NCBI RefSeq assembly: GCF_900182735.1
Contig: NZ_FXTU01000003.1
Location: 186,001-250,000, forward strand
Length of the DNA stretch: 64,000 nucleotides
Direction: 5' to 3'
DNA from: Laceyella tengchongensis
GTDB taxonomy: Bacteria; Bacillota; Bacilli; Thermoactinomycetales; Thermoactinomycetaceae
The notes below the pieces were generated by a model, which was not told where the DNA came from, did not search any database, and saw only the letters and a program-made list of their open reading frames with translations. The position numbers were made by a program, and so were the translations under genes. Positions within the stretch are counted from its first letter, which is position 1. The number at the start of each line of letters is the position of its first letter. Shown piece after piece: positions 34,860-44,274 of this stretch.

Positions 34860-35070
34860 CTTAAACGCTTATCTTGTTCATCAAAATCTGTCTGATGATT
34901 GCAGTGTTTTTTTCCAGATGCGGTGACACCAACATATCCATATGACTTCCCGCCGGGGTATGAACCTTCCTGCTGTGCACGGATGAACTGATCCATATAG
35001 ATTTGCACCGGGTTGACATTATGAATAAAGTCCAGACCATAAACCGTATGCGTCTCTAAATGCTAGGTCA
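34860..35070 (-). pseudogene. possible remnant of an alpha/beta hydrolase gene
   Basis: On the minus strand one frame reads THTVYGLDFIHNVNPVQIYM and another continues HTPAGSHMDMLVSPHLEKN and TAIIRQILMNKI, which looks like a hydrolase C-terminus with the catalytic-His region. A TAG and a frame change separate the pieces. The rest of the stretch 34783-35155 holds only two terminators. The identification is tentative. Confidence 0.3.
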
Positions 35071-35113
35071 TAGTTGAAAAGATCGCCCCATACCCTGCGA
35101 TTGGCGGAAAACT

Positions 35114-35147
35114 CAAAAAACAGCCAGCACTCAGTCTGGCTGTTTTC
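35114..35147 (-). terminator. glutathione peroxidase gene terminator
   Basis: AAAACAGCCAG pairs with CTGGCTGTTTT, with a minus-strand T-run, 9 bp after the stop. Confidence 0.8.
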
Positions 35148-35155
35148 ATTGCGAT

Positions 35156-35638
35156 TTACTCTTCCAACAGCGAAACGATGTGATCAGTCAATTCGCTCGG
35201 TTTGGTGTTGGGCGCGTACCGTCCAACCACCTCGCCCCGGCGATTGACGAGAAACTTGGTGAAATTCCATTTGACCGCTTTACTACCCATGAGACCCGGC
35301 GCTTCTTTGCAAAGATACTTGAACAGTGGATGTGCCTGTTCCCCGTTCACATCCACTTTGGAAAACACGGGAAACGTCACTCCATAATTAAGGGAACAAA
35401 ACTCGGCAATTTCTTCATCCGTCCCTGGCTCTTGTTCCATGAACTGATTGCAGGGGAAGGCCAAAATCTCCAGACCCGCGTCTTTGTATCGCTCGTACAG
35501 TTCTTGCAATTCTTTGTACTGTGGTGTAAAGCCGCATTTGCTCGCAGTGTTGACGATCAATAATACTTTCCCTTTGTATGCGTCCAACTGTTTCACTTCG
35601 CCGTTGGCTAACTTCGCTTCAAATTGATATACCGTCAC
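35156..35638 (-). CDS. glutathione peroxidase family protein (thiol peroxidase)
   Basis: A 160-residue peroxidase of the GPx fold that reduces hydroperoxides. The peroxidatic residue is Cys in NTASKCGFTPQY (~35), with FPCNQF and the WNFTKFLVNR motif completing the site. Bacillota members such as BsaA usually use thioredoxin. The GTG at 35638 is chosen because AAAGGAGG lies 7 bases upstream; the longer frame overlaps the MFS gene. Confidence 0.9.
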   Translation of the reverse strand: MTVYQFEAKLANGEVKQLDAYKGKVLLIVNTASKCGFTPQYKELQELYERYKDAGLEILAFPCNQFMEQEPGTDEEIAEFCSLNYGVTFPVFSKVDVNGEQAHPLFKYLCKEAPGLMGSKAVKWNFTKFLVNRRGEVVGRYAPNTKPSELTDHIVSLLEE

Positions 35639-35705
35639 AAGTCTGCCTCCTTTAATATACCCACAGATAGATTCACCCCATTCATCATACCACCTTTGAC
35701 GACAT

Positions 35706-36935
35706 TTACCCACTCACTTTGCTACTTTGTGCTTGGGAGTTGATCAGGCGGTGCAATTTGGGAATAAGCATCAAGCACAAGATATAAAAGACGGTTGTGA
35801 TCCAATATACATAACGCACCCCCAACACATCTGTGACATACCCCATCAGCAAGACCGAAACGGCATATAAAATGTTCAACATCGTATAGTGGGCAGACGC
35901 AATTTCAGGATATGTTTCGTTGGTTGTGTTGCGTTGCAAGATGGTTTGCTGGGCGACACGCCGAATTTGAAACATTGGCCCTAATAGCGTAATAAGTGTA
36001 AGCGCTAACCATGGCAAAGTTGTAAACGAAAAACTAAAGGTGAACAAAACCATTCCCGTCAAGCCAATGGCCATGCTGGCGACAATATGCTTCGACACCC
36101 ACTTCGATATGGAGAGAATCACAAAGCCAGCGACCATCGTTCCAGCAAAGTATCCACTGTTGATGATCCCCCACCAGAATGCCCCTTTGTGAAGAACTTG
36201 GTTGACAAAGACCAAGATGACCGCACCCGTCCAGATACCCGCCCCCAACACGATCAGCAAGTCAATCGCGGTAACAATTCTAACAGCAGGACTATTCCAA
36301 ATATTTACCCACCCGCATTTGATCTGATTCCAGCGTCCGCTTGAACGTTTGGACTCAACTTTGGAGCGATCCTTGATGAACAACGTGGAGATAGTAGAGA
36401 CTGCAAACAAAATCCAAGTTAATGACAACAACTCCGCCTCGCTCATCACCGATAGAATCCCACCACCTACCGACCACCCTGTCAAAAGGGCGATCTGATC
36501 CATCGTGCTGAGCAAACTGTTTGCTTCCACCAACTCCCCGTCCTCCACCAATCTGGGCACCAGCGCATTTCGCGTCGGGGTCGTCCAGCCATCCAAAAAA
36601 GAGATGACAAACGTTAGCACCAACAAAAGAGGAATCATGCCTTCAATCTTGCCGTGCAAAAAAACAAGGATGACTACCACCGCCAACAACACCGTCTGGG
36701 AGGCTTGAGACATGAACAAGATGCGCTGCAAATGAAACCGTCCAAACAATAGCGGCGCGACCGTGCCGCTCATCGAAACAGCGATCACCCTGAAAAGCGG
36801 GAATAAAGCGGCGACCAACGTCAAACCTGTCATTTGATAAATCAACGTTACCATCGCTAAAATAAAAAATGAGTCCCCCAAGTTGGCCATGGTCTGACCA
36901 ACCCAAAGGCAATGAAAAGAGCGATTTCGTTTCAT
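35706..36935 (-). CDS. MFS transporter
   Basis: A 409-residue inner-membrane protein with about twelve hydrophobic helices, opening FHCLWVGQTMANLGDSFF as in MFS drug-efflux-like proteins, with an RNALVPRLV loop between helices. It is probably an exporter of small molecules; the substrate is not readable. The gene lies 67 bp upstream of the peroxidase start, and no terminator is seen between them. Confidence 0.82.
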   Translation of the reverse strand: MKRNRSFHCLWVGQTMANLGDSFFILAMVTLIYQMTGLTLVAALFPLFRVIAVSMSGTVAPLLFGRFHLQRILFMSQASQTVLLAVVVILVFLHGKIEGMIPLLLVLTFVISFLDGWTTPTRNALVPRLVEDGELVEANSLLSTMDQIALLTGWSVGGGILSVMSEAELLSLTWILFAVSTISTLFIKDRSKVESKRSSGRWNQIKCGWVNIWNSPAVRIVTAIDLLIVLGAGIWTGAVILVFVNQVLHKGAFWWGIINSGYFAGTMVAGFVILSISKWVSKHIVASMAIGLTGMVLFTFSFSFTTLPWLALTLITLLGPMFQIRRVAQQTILQRNTTNETYPEIASAHYTMLNILYAVSVLLMGYVTDVLGVRYVYWITTVFYILCLMLIPKLHRLINSQAQSSKVSG

Positions 36936-37078
36936 GATTTTTCACCACTTTCTGCATTCCGAATCAAGATACAAACATACACTTTCATTATGTAAAAGGT
37001 TTAAAATTACAAATGTTCACTCATATTTTAACATAAACATTCAACCTAATGAAATAAATACTTTGACATCATCCCATA

Positions 37079-37115
37079 AAAAAAGAAGAGTGATCAGTTC
37101 GATCACCCTTCTTTC
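37079..37115 (-). terminator. terminator at the end of the nag cluster
   Basis: AGAAGAGTGATC pairs with GATCACCCTTCT (one mismatch) and is followed on the minus strand by TTTTTTT, directly after the GntR gene. Confidence 0.83.
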
Positions 37116-37121
37116 CCATCA

Positions 37122-37874
37122 TTATGGTTGCAGGAAAATCTCATACTTATAACGGTCAGTCCGATAAATACACCGCGTGTACTCCATCACTTGGTCTTGC
37201 CCCATGTACGTTGTGCGCTGAAACAAAATCGCCAACGAGTGGTTTGGTAGCCCCAGTAGCTGGCTCTCATATTCATCTGTTAGCACAGGTTCAATCGTCT
37301 GCCTAGCGTACATAGGTTGATACTGATAATGATCCCTCAACACCGTATACAATGATTGCCCTTCTAACATCTCTTGGCTCAATCCAGGCACTTTTTGTTC
37401 ATCAAGCCACACCGTTTCCAACGCCAAAGGCTCTCCGTCAACGATTCTCAATCGCTTCACTTCCACGACCTGCTCATGATGCGGAGGCATCCGCAAATTC
37501 CGTTTCAAATTGAGCGTCGCATCCATGACGGAAAAGTTAAGCATCCGCGTTTCTACCGACAAGCCCTGTTCTTCCATCTCTTCGGTAAAACCTTTCAGAC
37601 GCGTGATCAAATGTTTCGGCTTTGGCTCGGCCACAAAGGTACCTTTTCCCTGCTCCCTGTACAACACCCCTTCGTTGACCAAGGCGATAATGGCTTTGCG
37701 AGCCGTCATGCGGCTGATTTGATGGATTTCGCACAATTCCCGTTCAGGGGGAATTGCGTCGCCCGGCTTCAGCTGATCATTATCTATCATTTCCTGAATG
37801 ATTTCCTTCAGCTGGTAATACAAAGGCACCGGACTGTTTTTCAACACCTTGCGCATCCTCTGATTCTTCACCAT
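37122..37874 (-). CDS. nagR: GntR/HutC-family regulator, NagR-like
   Basis: A 250-residue repressor. The winged helix (VPLYYQLKEIIQEMID, PPERELCEIHQISRMTARKAI) precedes a UTRA effector domain (QGKGTFVAEPK onward). NagR/DasR proteins release DNA on binding glucosamine-6-phosphate or GlcNAc-6-phosphate. It is the last gene of the GlcNAc cluster, and two sites matching the Bacillus NagR operator lie upstream of nagA and the binding-protein gene. The start at 37874 follows AAGGAAGG. Confidence 0.82.
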   Translation of the reverse strand: MVKNQRMRKVLKNSPVPLYYQLKEIIQEMIDNDQLKPGDAIPPERELCEIHQISRMTARKAIIALVNEGVLYREQGKGTFVAEPKPKHLITRLKGFTEEMEEQGLSVETRMLNFSVMDATLNLKRNLRMPPHHEQVVEVKRLRIVDGEPLALETVWLDEQKVPGLSQEMLEGQSLYTVLRDHYQYQPMYARQTIEPVLTDEYESQLLGLPNHSLAILFQRTTYMGQDQVMEYTRCIYRTDRYKYEIFLQP

Positions 37875-37891
37875 TCTTCCTTCCTTCTTTA

Positions 37892-39472
37892 TCATGGTCG
37901 GGCCAACCGCACCGGCACGCCCCCCATGCATGCAACTTCCCCCAAGAGCTGACGAACCAATGTGGCCAGCTGTTGCTTGGTTGCGGCGTAAGTGGCCAAG
38001 GTCGTCACATCATGCGGTATCAACTCACTATCATAAGGGTCACGCAACATGATTGCAATAAGGGGACGCATCTTCGCAAGTTCTTTCATCACTGCGATTT
38101 GCTCGGGGAAGCGGTAAGCATTGACCGTCCCTTGCAAGATGACATCAGCCTCGGCCGCTTGGAGCCTAAATTCAGCCAACGCCTGTTCCGCTTCATCCGG
38201 CGCCAATTCTACACAGACGGTGTGTGGAAAAGCCTGCTTGACATAAGCGGCCAACTTCAATTCCTGCTGGCTAGATGTATCCGCTTCCGACAAATCGCTT
38301 AACCGGGGGGAGATTACCAACAGCTTCGTGTCAGGAGACAGGGGCAGGAGGCGGCGCGGGTCGCGCACAAGCGTGATAGACCGCTCCGCGATCTGGCGAA
38401 CCAGCTCCTCGCCGCTGATCGACGGCAGCTTTCTGCTCTGTTGGTAGGCGGCAATTTTTTGCTTGAATCGCAAAATCCGTTTCAAGGAGGTATCAATGCG
38501 CTCTTCCGTCAATTCGCCTTGCTCAACCGCTTGCACCAACCGGTAAAAAGCTTCCTCGACCGAGTCGCGGCTGTCATGAATGAAAGCGATATCTCCGCCC
38601 GCCAAAATAAAACGCAAAACAGCCTCACCCGCAGAATACAGATTGCGCACCGCACCCATGGACAAGTCGTCGGAGATAACCAATCCGTCATAGCCCATCT
38701 CTTGGCGTAGCAATCCACTAATCACTTCTTCAGACAGGCTGGCCGGCAAGGAGCTACAAGCAGAACAAACCACATGCGACACCATCACGGAATCGATTCC
38801 ACCGTCAACCAACTTCTTAAATGGCACGTATTCTGTTTGTCTCAACACCTCTTCAGTGGCGTGGTTGACCGCCAATCCAACGTGCGTATCGGCCGCCGTG
38901 TTGCCATGTCCCGGAAAATGCTTAGCGCAAACCGCCACTCCACCGCGGTTGGCACCGAGGCTAAAATGAAAGCAATGGCTGGCAACCTGTGCGGGATCAT
39001 CCCCAAACGCCCGCACCCCTATGACTGGATTGGTTTTCTCCAGATTGAGGTCGGCAACTGGCGCCAACAAGTGATTTATTCCCATTTCCGCCAACTCCCA
39101 ACCGACTTGTTGGGCCTGAAGTTCAGTCAGTTCTATCGAGCCAGTCGCGCCCAAAGCCATGCTCCCGGGAAATTCGGTGACACAATCGCCAAACACACTC
39201 AAAACGCCACCTTCTTGGTCGCATGCAAAGATCACAGGCAAATCCAATCCAGAGGCTGTATAAGCTTGCTGAATGTCACTCGTCAACTTCTTCACCTGAG
39301 CCGGATGTTCAATATTCGGCCCGTTGATGCGATAACCCGCGAGTGGAACCCTCTCAATGAAACGGCGGAAGGACTCGCTCAAGGCGGTCCCCTCCGCTTG
39401 CCCGACCAGCAACTGGCCGATTTTTTGTTCCAAACTCAGCGATGTCAATCGCTCTTCCATTTGGCTGAGCAT
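37892..39472 (-). CDS. nagZ: GH3 beta-N-acetylglucosaminidase, cytoplasmic
   Basis: A 526-residue glycosidase that removes terminal GlcNAc. The NagZ catalytic loop KHFPGHGNTAADTH provides the His/Asp acid-base dyad and SDDLSMGA the nucleophile Asp. A C-terminal ~180-residue domain follows, as in Gram-positive NagZ. No signal peptide is present, so it should act on disaccharides inside the cell after import by the neighbouring ABC permeases. The gene ends 17 bp before nagR and starts 12 bp after the permease gene. Confidence 0.88.
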   Translation of the reverse strand: MLSQMEERLTSLSLEQKIGQLLVGQAEGTALSESFRRFIERVPLAGYRINGPNIEHPAQVKKLTSDIQQAYTASGLDLPVIFACDQEGGVLSVFGDCVTEFPGSMALGATGSIELTELQAQQVGWELAEMGINHLLAPVADLNLEKTNPVIGVRAFGDDPAQVASHCFHFSLGANRGGVAVCAKHFPGHGNTAADTHVGLAVNHATEEVLRQTEYVPFKKLVDGGIDSVMVSHVVCSACSSLPASLSEEVISGLLRQEMGYDGLVISDDLSMGAVRNLYSAGEAVLRFILAGGDIAFIHDSRDSVEEAFYRLVQAVEQGELTEERIDTSLKRILRFKQKIAAYQQSRKLPSISGEELVRQIAERSITLVRDPRRLLPLSPDTKLLVISPRLSDLSEADTSSQQELKLAAYVKQAFPHTVCVELAPDEAEQALAEFRLQAAEADVILQGTVNAYRFPEQIAVMKELAKMRPLIAIMLRDPYDSELIPHDVTTLATYAATKQQLATLVRQLLGEVACMGGVPVRLARP

Positions 39473-39484
39473 GCAAACTCCCCC

Positions 39485-40360
39485 TTATCCTTTCACAGCG
39501 CCCGAGGTCAAACCTTTAATTACATATTTCTGGGCTACGCTGTACAGGACGATGACCGGAATCAATGTCAACGTCACCGCCGCTGCCAACAAACCGTAAT
39601 CGGTCCCATATTGTGAGCTGACTGTCGTCAAGAGCACGTTGATGGGACGCACATCTTCCTGCGGGACGAAAATCAGAGCCGAAAACAAATCATTATACGA
39701 CCACAGGAACACAAAAATGCTCGCCGTGATGAACGCCGGTCGTGACACAGGTAGCATGATGCGCCAAAAAATAGCAAAACGGCTGCATCCATCCATGATA
39801 GCCGCTTCTTCCAAATCCTTCGGGATCGTTGCCATATATGAAGACAAAACCAAAATAGTAAATGGCAAAAATCCGGCAGTATGCGGGATGATCAAGGCCC
39901 AATACGTATTGAGCAACTGCAAGTCTTTCAACATCCCAAACACCGGCACCACAGTGGCGAACGCTGGAATCAGCAAACTAGCCACCAACACGGTTTGCAG
40001 CAGTCCCCGCAAACGGAAGCGGAAGCGAGCCAAAACATAGGCCGCCAATCCGCCGACCAACAGCGTCAAAAGCACCGTCCCCCCGGACATAATAAAACTG
40101 TTCAGATAACTTCGACCAATATCCACCTGTTCAAATGCATTTAAGTAATTGGCAAGGGTAGGATTCGTAGCGACGGAAAACGAGTCATTGATCACTTGGT
40201 GCGAGGGTTTCAAAGAGTTGTTGACTACCCAGAACAGCGGATAAATCGTGGTCAATGACCAAAGCCCCAAACAAATGAACGTTACCATCCTGGCGATTTT
40301 TCCCCGGAACAAAGCCAGCGTCATTTTTTCATATATGGTAAGTTGTTTCAACTTTCCCAC
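39485..40360 (-). CDS. ABC sugar transporter permease (MalG type)
   Basis: A 291-residue inner-membrane subunit with six predicted helices and the coupling motif EEAAIMDGCSRFAIFWRIMLP (EAA loop, shown in part). It ends with the usual ...RYVIKGLTSGAVKG-like tail (KYVIKGLTSGAVKG). GTG start; a TTG three codons further in is an alternative. It works with the second permease and the lipoprotein to import GlcNAc oligomers, judged from the cluster. Confidence 0.88.
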   Translation of the reverse strand: MGKLKQLTIYEKMTLALFRGKIARMVTFICLGLWSLTTIYPLFWVVNNSLKPSHQVINDSFSVATNPTLANYLNAFEQVDIGRSYLNSFIMSGGTVLLTLLVGGLAAYVLARFRFRLRGLLQTVLVASLLIPAFATVVPVFGMLKDLQLLNTYWALIIPHTAGFLPFTILVLSSYMATIPKDLEEAAIMDGCSRFAIFWRIMLPVSRPAFITASIFVFLWSYNDLFSALIFVPQEDVRPINVLLTTVSSQYGTDYGLLAAAVTLTLIPVIVLYSVAQKYVIKGLTSGAVKG

Positions 40361-40378
40361 CTCATTTCCTTCCCGTAC

Positions 40379-41245
40379 TCAATAAGTGATCTCCTCTTTC
40401 TTGAGCAGGCGATTAGCGATAACGGAGAACAAAAGACCCAAAATCACAATCCAGACAGCAATCGTCGCTCCATAACCAAAAGCTTGGCCCGTGAATGTTT
40501 TTTGGTACATATAGGTGCCTAACACCTCAGAGGAATTCGCGGGACCGCCGGAACTGATGACATACACCAGTTCAAACACTTTCAACGCTCCCGTGATTGC
40601 GAGCAAGATGGATGTTTTTACATCACCCCAGATCAGGGGGAGAGTGATGTAAATCGTCTTTTGGAACCCGTTGATCCCCTCCAACTGCGCAGCCTCATAA
40701 AAGTCATCAGGAATCTTGGAGATCGCCGTCAGTATAATGACAAAATAAAACCCGACATACTGCCAGATGACGGGCACAGCTACCGCCAACAAAGAAGTTT
40801 CTTCGGTCATCCAGACCACCTTTTCAAAACCGAAGCGAACAAGCAATTGATTCAACATACCATTGTCATAATTATAGAAAAGGGTGAACATCAATCCGAT
40901 CGCTGTTGCCGAGATGGCGACAGGAAAAAAGAAGACCGACCGAAAAAAATTCTTGCCAAATCGAATGGAGTCTACCAAAAGGGCCAGCACAATCCCTAGC
41001 CCCACCTGGAAAATCACCGCGTACAACATAATTTCCAATGTGTTGAGGGTGGCGATCTTCACGACTTCATCCTGTGTCAAGCGGATATAGTTTTCAATGC
41101 CCACAAAACGGTTGATAAACATGCCATCAGAATAATAAAAACTCTTAATGATGCTGTGAATGAACGGATAGTACAAAAACACGCCCGTCAACAAGACAGC
41201 GGGAAGAAGGAAGAAAAAGATGACGCCACGATCACCCTTTTGCAT
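40379..41245 (-). CDS. ABC sugar transporter permease (MalF type)
   Basis: A 288-residue subunit with six helices, opening FFFLLPAVLLTGVFLYYP, and the EAA coupling loop YEAAQLEGINGFQKTIYITLP (part). Start preceded by AAAGGAG. There is no ATPase gene in the cluster; as in DasABC of Streptomyces, a shared MsiK/MsmX-type ATPase encoded elsewhere probably powers it (inference from known systems). Confidence 0.88.
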   Translation of the reverse strand: MQKGDRGVIFFFLLPAVLLTGVFLYYPFIHSIIKSFYYSDGMFINRFVGIENYIRLTQDEVVKIATLNTLEIMLYAVIFQVGLGIVLALLVDSIRFGKNFFRSVFFFPVAISATAIGLMFTLFYNYDNGMLNQLLVRFGFEKVVWMTEETSLLAVAVPVIWQYVGFYFVIILTAISKIPDDFYEAAQLEGINGFQKTIYITLPLIWGDVKTSILLAITGALKVFELVYVISSGGPANSSEVLGTYMYQKTFTGQAFGYGATIAVWIVILGLLFSVIANRLLKKEEITY

Positions 41246-41267
41246 GGGACAACTCCTTTCTTTGGCA

Positions 41268-41304
41268 AAAGCGGCAGCCTTGCGTCATGCAAAACAGCCG
41301 CTTT
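41268..41304 (-). other. hairpin between binding-protein and permease genes
   Basis: AAAGCGGC pairs with GCCGCTTT across ~21 bases. Such stems commonly stabilise the binding-protein mRNA and reduce readthrough into permease genes. Confidence 0.5.
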
Positions 41305-41317
41305 CGCTCCGTGGATA

Positions 41318-42586
41318 TTACTTTGCCATTTTTTCTTGCTCGATTTTTTGAGCGGCCTGCAACACTTCCTGAGCCGTTTTCTTTCCTTGCACGATGTGGG
41401 GAATGCCTTTTCTTATTTCGTTAAACGCTTCAGCTGAGATTTGCGCGTCGATGGGAAGTGAGAGGGAATTGGCTTCCTGCACCATCTGGTGGCCTTGTTG
41501 GTAAACAGTCGGCAAGCCCTCCACTTTGGTGTCTACCGCCGGCACACCCCCATTAGCCTCAGCGAATTTCTTCACCATCTCTTTGGAAGTGAGATACTTG
41601 ATCAATTCCAACGCCAATCCTTTTTTGTCTTTGTCTTCATAGGACTTCTTGCTCAGATAAAAGCCTGACGTGTATCCTGCCACCAAGTCTTGCGGATTCG
41701 CTTTGCCCCCCGGCATCACTGGGAACGGGATCACCTCAACATCTTCCTTATCCGTCAATCCCCCCAAAATCCAAGACCCATTGACGATCATGGCCGCTTG
41801 CTTGTTCTTGAACAGCTCTTGCGCTTGCGCATCTTTGATAGTCAGCGCATCTTTGGGGAAACCGCCCATCTCATACACTTCTTTAATTTTTTCCAACCCT
41901 TGTGCCCAAGAGGGATGGATGCCGTTGTCAAATTTGCTGTTGTGACCCGCCGGACCACCTGCGGAGAGAATGAAATGTTCAATCAAGTAATAAGACTCTT
42001 CCAATGAACCAGCGATTGGAATAATTCCGTTTTTAGAGAATGTTTCGATGGATTTGGTAAATTTCTCCCAATCCGTCGGCAACTCCAGTCCGTATCGCTT
42101 AAATAAGCTTTTATTGACAAATAACCCTTCATAAAAACCAGTAATCGGAACAGCGTAGATTTTGCCGTCTTTCGCTTTCACTTGTTGTTTAACATTGTCG
42201 GACAAGGCATCGCTCCACGCCTTATCTTTGGCGAAAATCTCCTCGTACGGCACCACCGCGCCGGATTGGATGATCGGCTCGGCTTCCGCTCCGGTGAAGA
42301 AGAACGTCACATCAGGTTCATTGCCTGAAGCGAAATCGGTTTTCACTTTCGTTCGAAAATCATCTCCTGTGGCCGTCATCGATTCATCGACAATTTCGAC
42401 ATCTGGATGCGCTTTCATAAAATCTTTTAATGCTTGCTCATATGCTTTCTTAGCCGGATCTGTGCCGCCGAACATCGTCACGACCCGCAGTTTAATCTTG
42501 CCGTTGTCAGCACTTTGCGAACAACCAGTCAACGCAGCCACCAAAATCAGGACAACAGCCAACAAGCTTGGCCACCATTTGCGCAT
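41318..42586 (-). CDS. ABC sugar-binding lipoprotein
   Basis: A 422-residue extracytoplasmic solute-binding protein of the family-1 sugar group. Signal peptide MRKWWPSLLAVVLILVAA and lipobox LTGC, then the usual domain pattern (LRVVTMFGGTDPAKKAYEQ, GKIYAVPITGFYEGLFVNK in part, AAMIVNGSW). The start at 42586 is preferred for the GAGGTTGGTG before it; the ATG at 42604 has no ribosome site. A NagR-type box lies just upstream. Ligand: probably N,N'-diacetylchitobiose or GlcNAc. Confidence 0.87.
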   Translation of the reverse strand: MRKWWPSLLAVVLILVAALTGCSQSADNGKIKLRVVTMFGGTDPAKKAYEQALKDFMKAHPDVEIVDESMTATGDDFRTKVKTDFASGNEPDVTFFFTGAEAEPIIQSGAVVPYEEIFAKDKAWSDALSDNVKQQVKAKDGKIYAVPITGFYEGLFVNKSLFKRYGLELPTDWEKFTKSIETFSKNGIIPIAGSLEESYYLIEHFILSAGGPAGHNSKFDNGIHPSWAQGLEKIKEVYEMGGFPKDALTIKDAQAQELFKNKQAAMIVNGSWILGGLTDKEDVEVIPFPVMPGGKANPQDLVAGYTSGFYLSKKSYEDKDKKGLALELIKYLTSKEMVKKFAEANGGVPAVDTKVEGLPTVYQQGHQMVQEANSLSLPIDAQISAEAFNEIRKGIPHIVQGKKTAQEVLQAAQKIEQEKMAK

Positions 42587-42616
42587 GCCATTCACCAACC
42601 TCATGATGATTTGTAA

Positions 42617-42632
42617 TATTGACTATACCAAT
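42617..42632 (-). promoter_or_regulatory. NagR-type operator upstream of the binding-protein gene
   Basis: ATTGGTATAGTCAATA on the minus strand closely follows the Bacillus NagR/DasR-type site (ATTGGTATAGACAACT). It is 31-46 bp before the start codon. A weaker similar sequence (ATACTATAGACAAGCT) lies at ~42701-42716. Confidence 0.65.
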
Positions 42633-42796
42633 TTTATTTAATTCACAAAAATATGTCAATAAAAAATATATTTATTCTTATTGCTCCAAGTACGTATCAA
42701 TACTATAGACAAGCTCCCGTGCCAATCTTAAAACGTATGGGGAAGCGGCATTGCGCTACAACCGCTGCCACTCCCCCATCCGGTGGACATCATGAT

Positions 42797-43531
42797 TCAT
42801 TTTAGCGTGGGTATTTTGGAAGCGTATTTCTCCACGAGCGCTTTGTTGTAATCATCAGCTCCCGGAATATTGCCACTGCGGAACACAGGCACTTCCACAC
42901 CTGCATCCGCCATCAGCCCGACCGCCTCCACCAGCACCGATTGCAAAATGAGAGAGCCCAAGATGGTCGAACTCGGGCCGAACTTGGCCGGCACCCGCTC
43001 ATGCGAAAGCAGAGCGTCTCCCTTGTCAACATGATTGTTCAACACCAAATCAACCACTTCTGACAAATGCCTGCCCGAATGGTGCCGCGACGGAACCCCA
43101 CCGGCATAAGCGAGCGACGTCAAACCGATCACCTTCGCCCCTTTTTCCTTAGCCAACAGCGCCACTTCGATCGGCACCGGATTGATGCCGGAAGTAGAGA
43201 TCACAATCACCACATCCCCTGACTGAATCGCTTGCTCCTCCATGAACGTCTCAGCCAGCCCATGTTGCCGCTCCAATTCCGAAGAGCGCGCCGCCCCTTC
43301 GTGCAACATCAACTTTTCAATCAAAATCGGATGAATGGGAGCCAAGCCCCCCGCACGATAAAACACATCTTCTGCCAACAAGTGGGAATGCCCACATCCA
43401 AACAGATGGACCACCCCATCCTGTGCAACAGCCTCTGCGATCCAACGGCCCGCTTTTTGCATATGGGCCAATTCTTCCCGCTTGATCTCTCCCAATTTTC
43501 GCTCGATCGACTCCATGAACGCTAAAATCAT
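42797..43531 (-). CDS. SIS-domain sugar-phosphate protein (UPF0309-like)
   Basis: A 244-residue cytoplasmic protein of the sugar isomerase fold. HLFGCGHSHLLAEDVFYRAGG (part, ~42-62) and VIVISTSGINPVPIEVALLAK (part) are the two halves of the SIS phosphosugar site. It resembles the UPF0309 group rather than GlmS, MurQ or AgaS. Located between nagB and the binding-protein gene, it may act on GlcNAc-6-phosphate or a related amino sugar phosphate; its reaction is not established. Confidence 0.78.
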   Translation of the reverse strand: MILAFMESIERKLGEIKREELAHMQKAGRWIAEAVAQDGVVHLFGCGHSHLLAEDVFYRAGGLAPIHPILIEKLMLHEGAARSSELERQHGLAETFMEEQAIQSGDVVIVISTSGINPVPIEVALLAKEKGAKVIGLTSLAYAGGVPSRHHSGRHLSEVVDLVLNNHVDKGDALLSHERVPAKFGPSSTILGSLILQSVLVEAVGLMADAGVEVPVFRSGNIPGADDYNKALVEKYASKIPTLK

Positions 43532-43546
43532 CAGGATGTCCCCTCT

Positions 43547-44269
43547 CTACTGATCCCAAGCGTCCGCATCCGCAATCACGGTGACATGGGAATGTTGTTT
43601 CAAGATGGATGCTGGCAAATCCTCCGATACGGGTTCATTTAACAAACGGTGTAAAATGGGCGCCTTATGTTTGCCGGACACCAACAAAACAATGCGTTTG
43701 CTTCGCATGATCGTCGCCAAACCCATGGTGATCGCGTGTGAAGGCATGGTCTCCCCTTCATCGAAATACCGGCGATTCGCCTGTTTCGTCGACTCTGTCA
43801 ACGTCACCACATGCGTAACCGAATGAAAAGGGGTGCCGGGTTCATTAAACCCGATATGCCCATTCATACCAATCCCTAGAATCTGCATATCAATGCCTCC
43901 GGCTGCCAGAATGGCCTCTTCATATTGGCGACATTCCTGTTCTAAATCAGTCGCTACGCCAGAGGGAATATGCGTCTGTGCCAATGGGAGATCGATCCGG
44001 TCAAACAACTGCTTCCGCATATAATAGGCAAAACTGCTGGGATGTTCCGGCGGTAAGCCTACATACTCATCCAAGTTAAATGTGCGCACGCCAGCGTACG
44101 ATGTTCCCCGCTCTTGGTGGTCGGCGACCATTTTCTGATAAATCCCGGTCGGTGTCGCCCCCGTCGCCAAACCCAACACCGCATTCGGCTTCTGCTGGAC
44201 TTGGGAGATGAGCAATGCCGCCGCTTTTTCGCATAGGTCGTCATAATTTGTTGCTCTGATGATCTCCAT
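43547..44269 (-). CDS. nagB: glucosamine-6-phosphate deaminase
   Basis: A 240-residue enzyme that converts glucosamine-6-phosphate to fructose-6-phosphate and ammonia. Signatures: LGLATGATPTGIYQKM (phosphate loop, ~38), NLDEYVGLPPEHPSSF (catalytic Asp ~66) and GIGMNGHIGFNEPG with the catalytic His. The start at 44269 follows AAAGGAG and lies 5 bp after the nagA stop codon. Confidence 0.93.
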   Translation of the reverse strand: MEIIRATNYDDLCEKAAALLISQVQQKPNAVLGLATGATPTGIYQKMVADHQERGTSYAGVRTFNLDEYVGLPPEHPSSFAYYMRKQLFDRIDLPLAQTHIPSGVATDLEQECRQYEEAILAAGGIDMQILGIGMNGHIGFNEPGTPFHSVTHVVTLTESTKQANRRYFDEGETMPSHAITMGLATIMRSKRIVLLVSGKHKAPILHRLLNEPVSEDLPASILKQHSHVTVIADADAWDQ

Positions 44270-44274
44270 TACTA

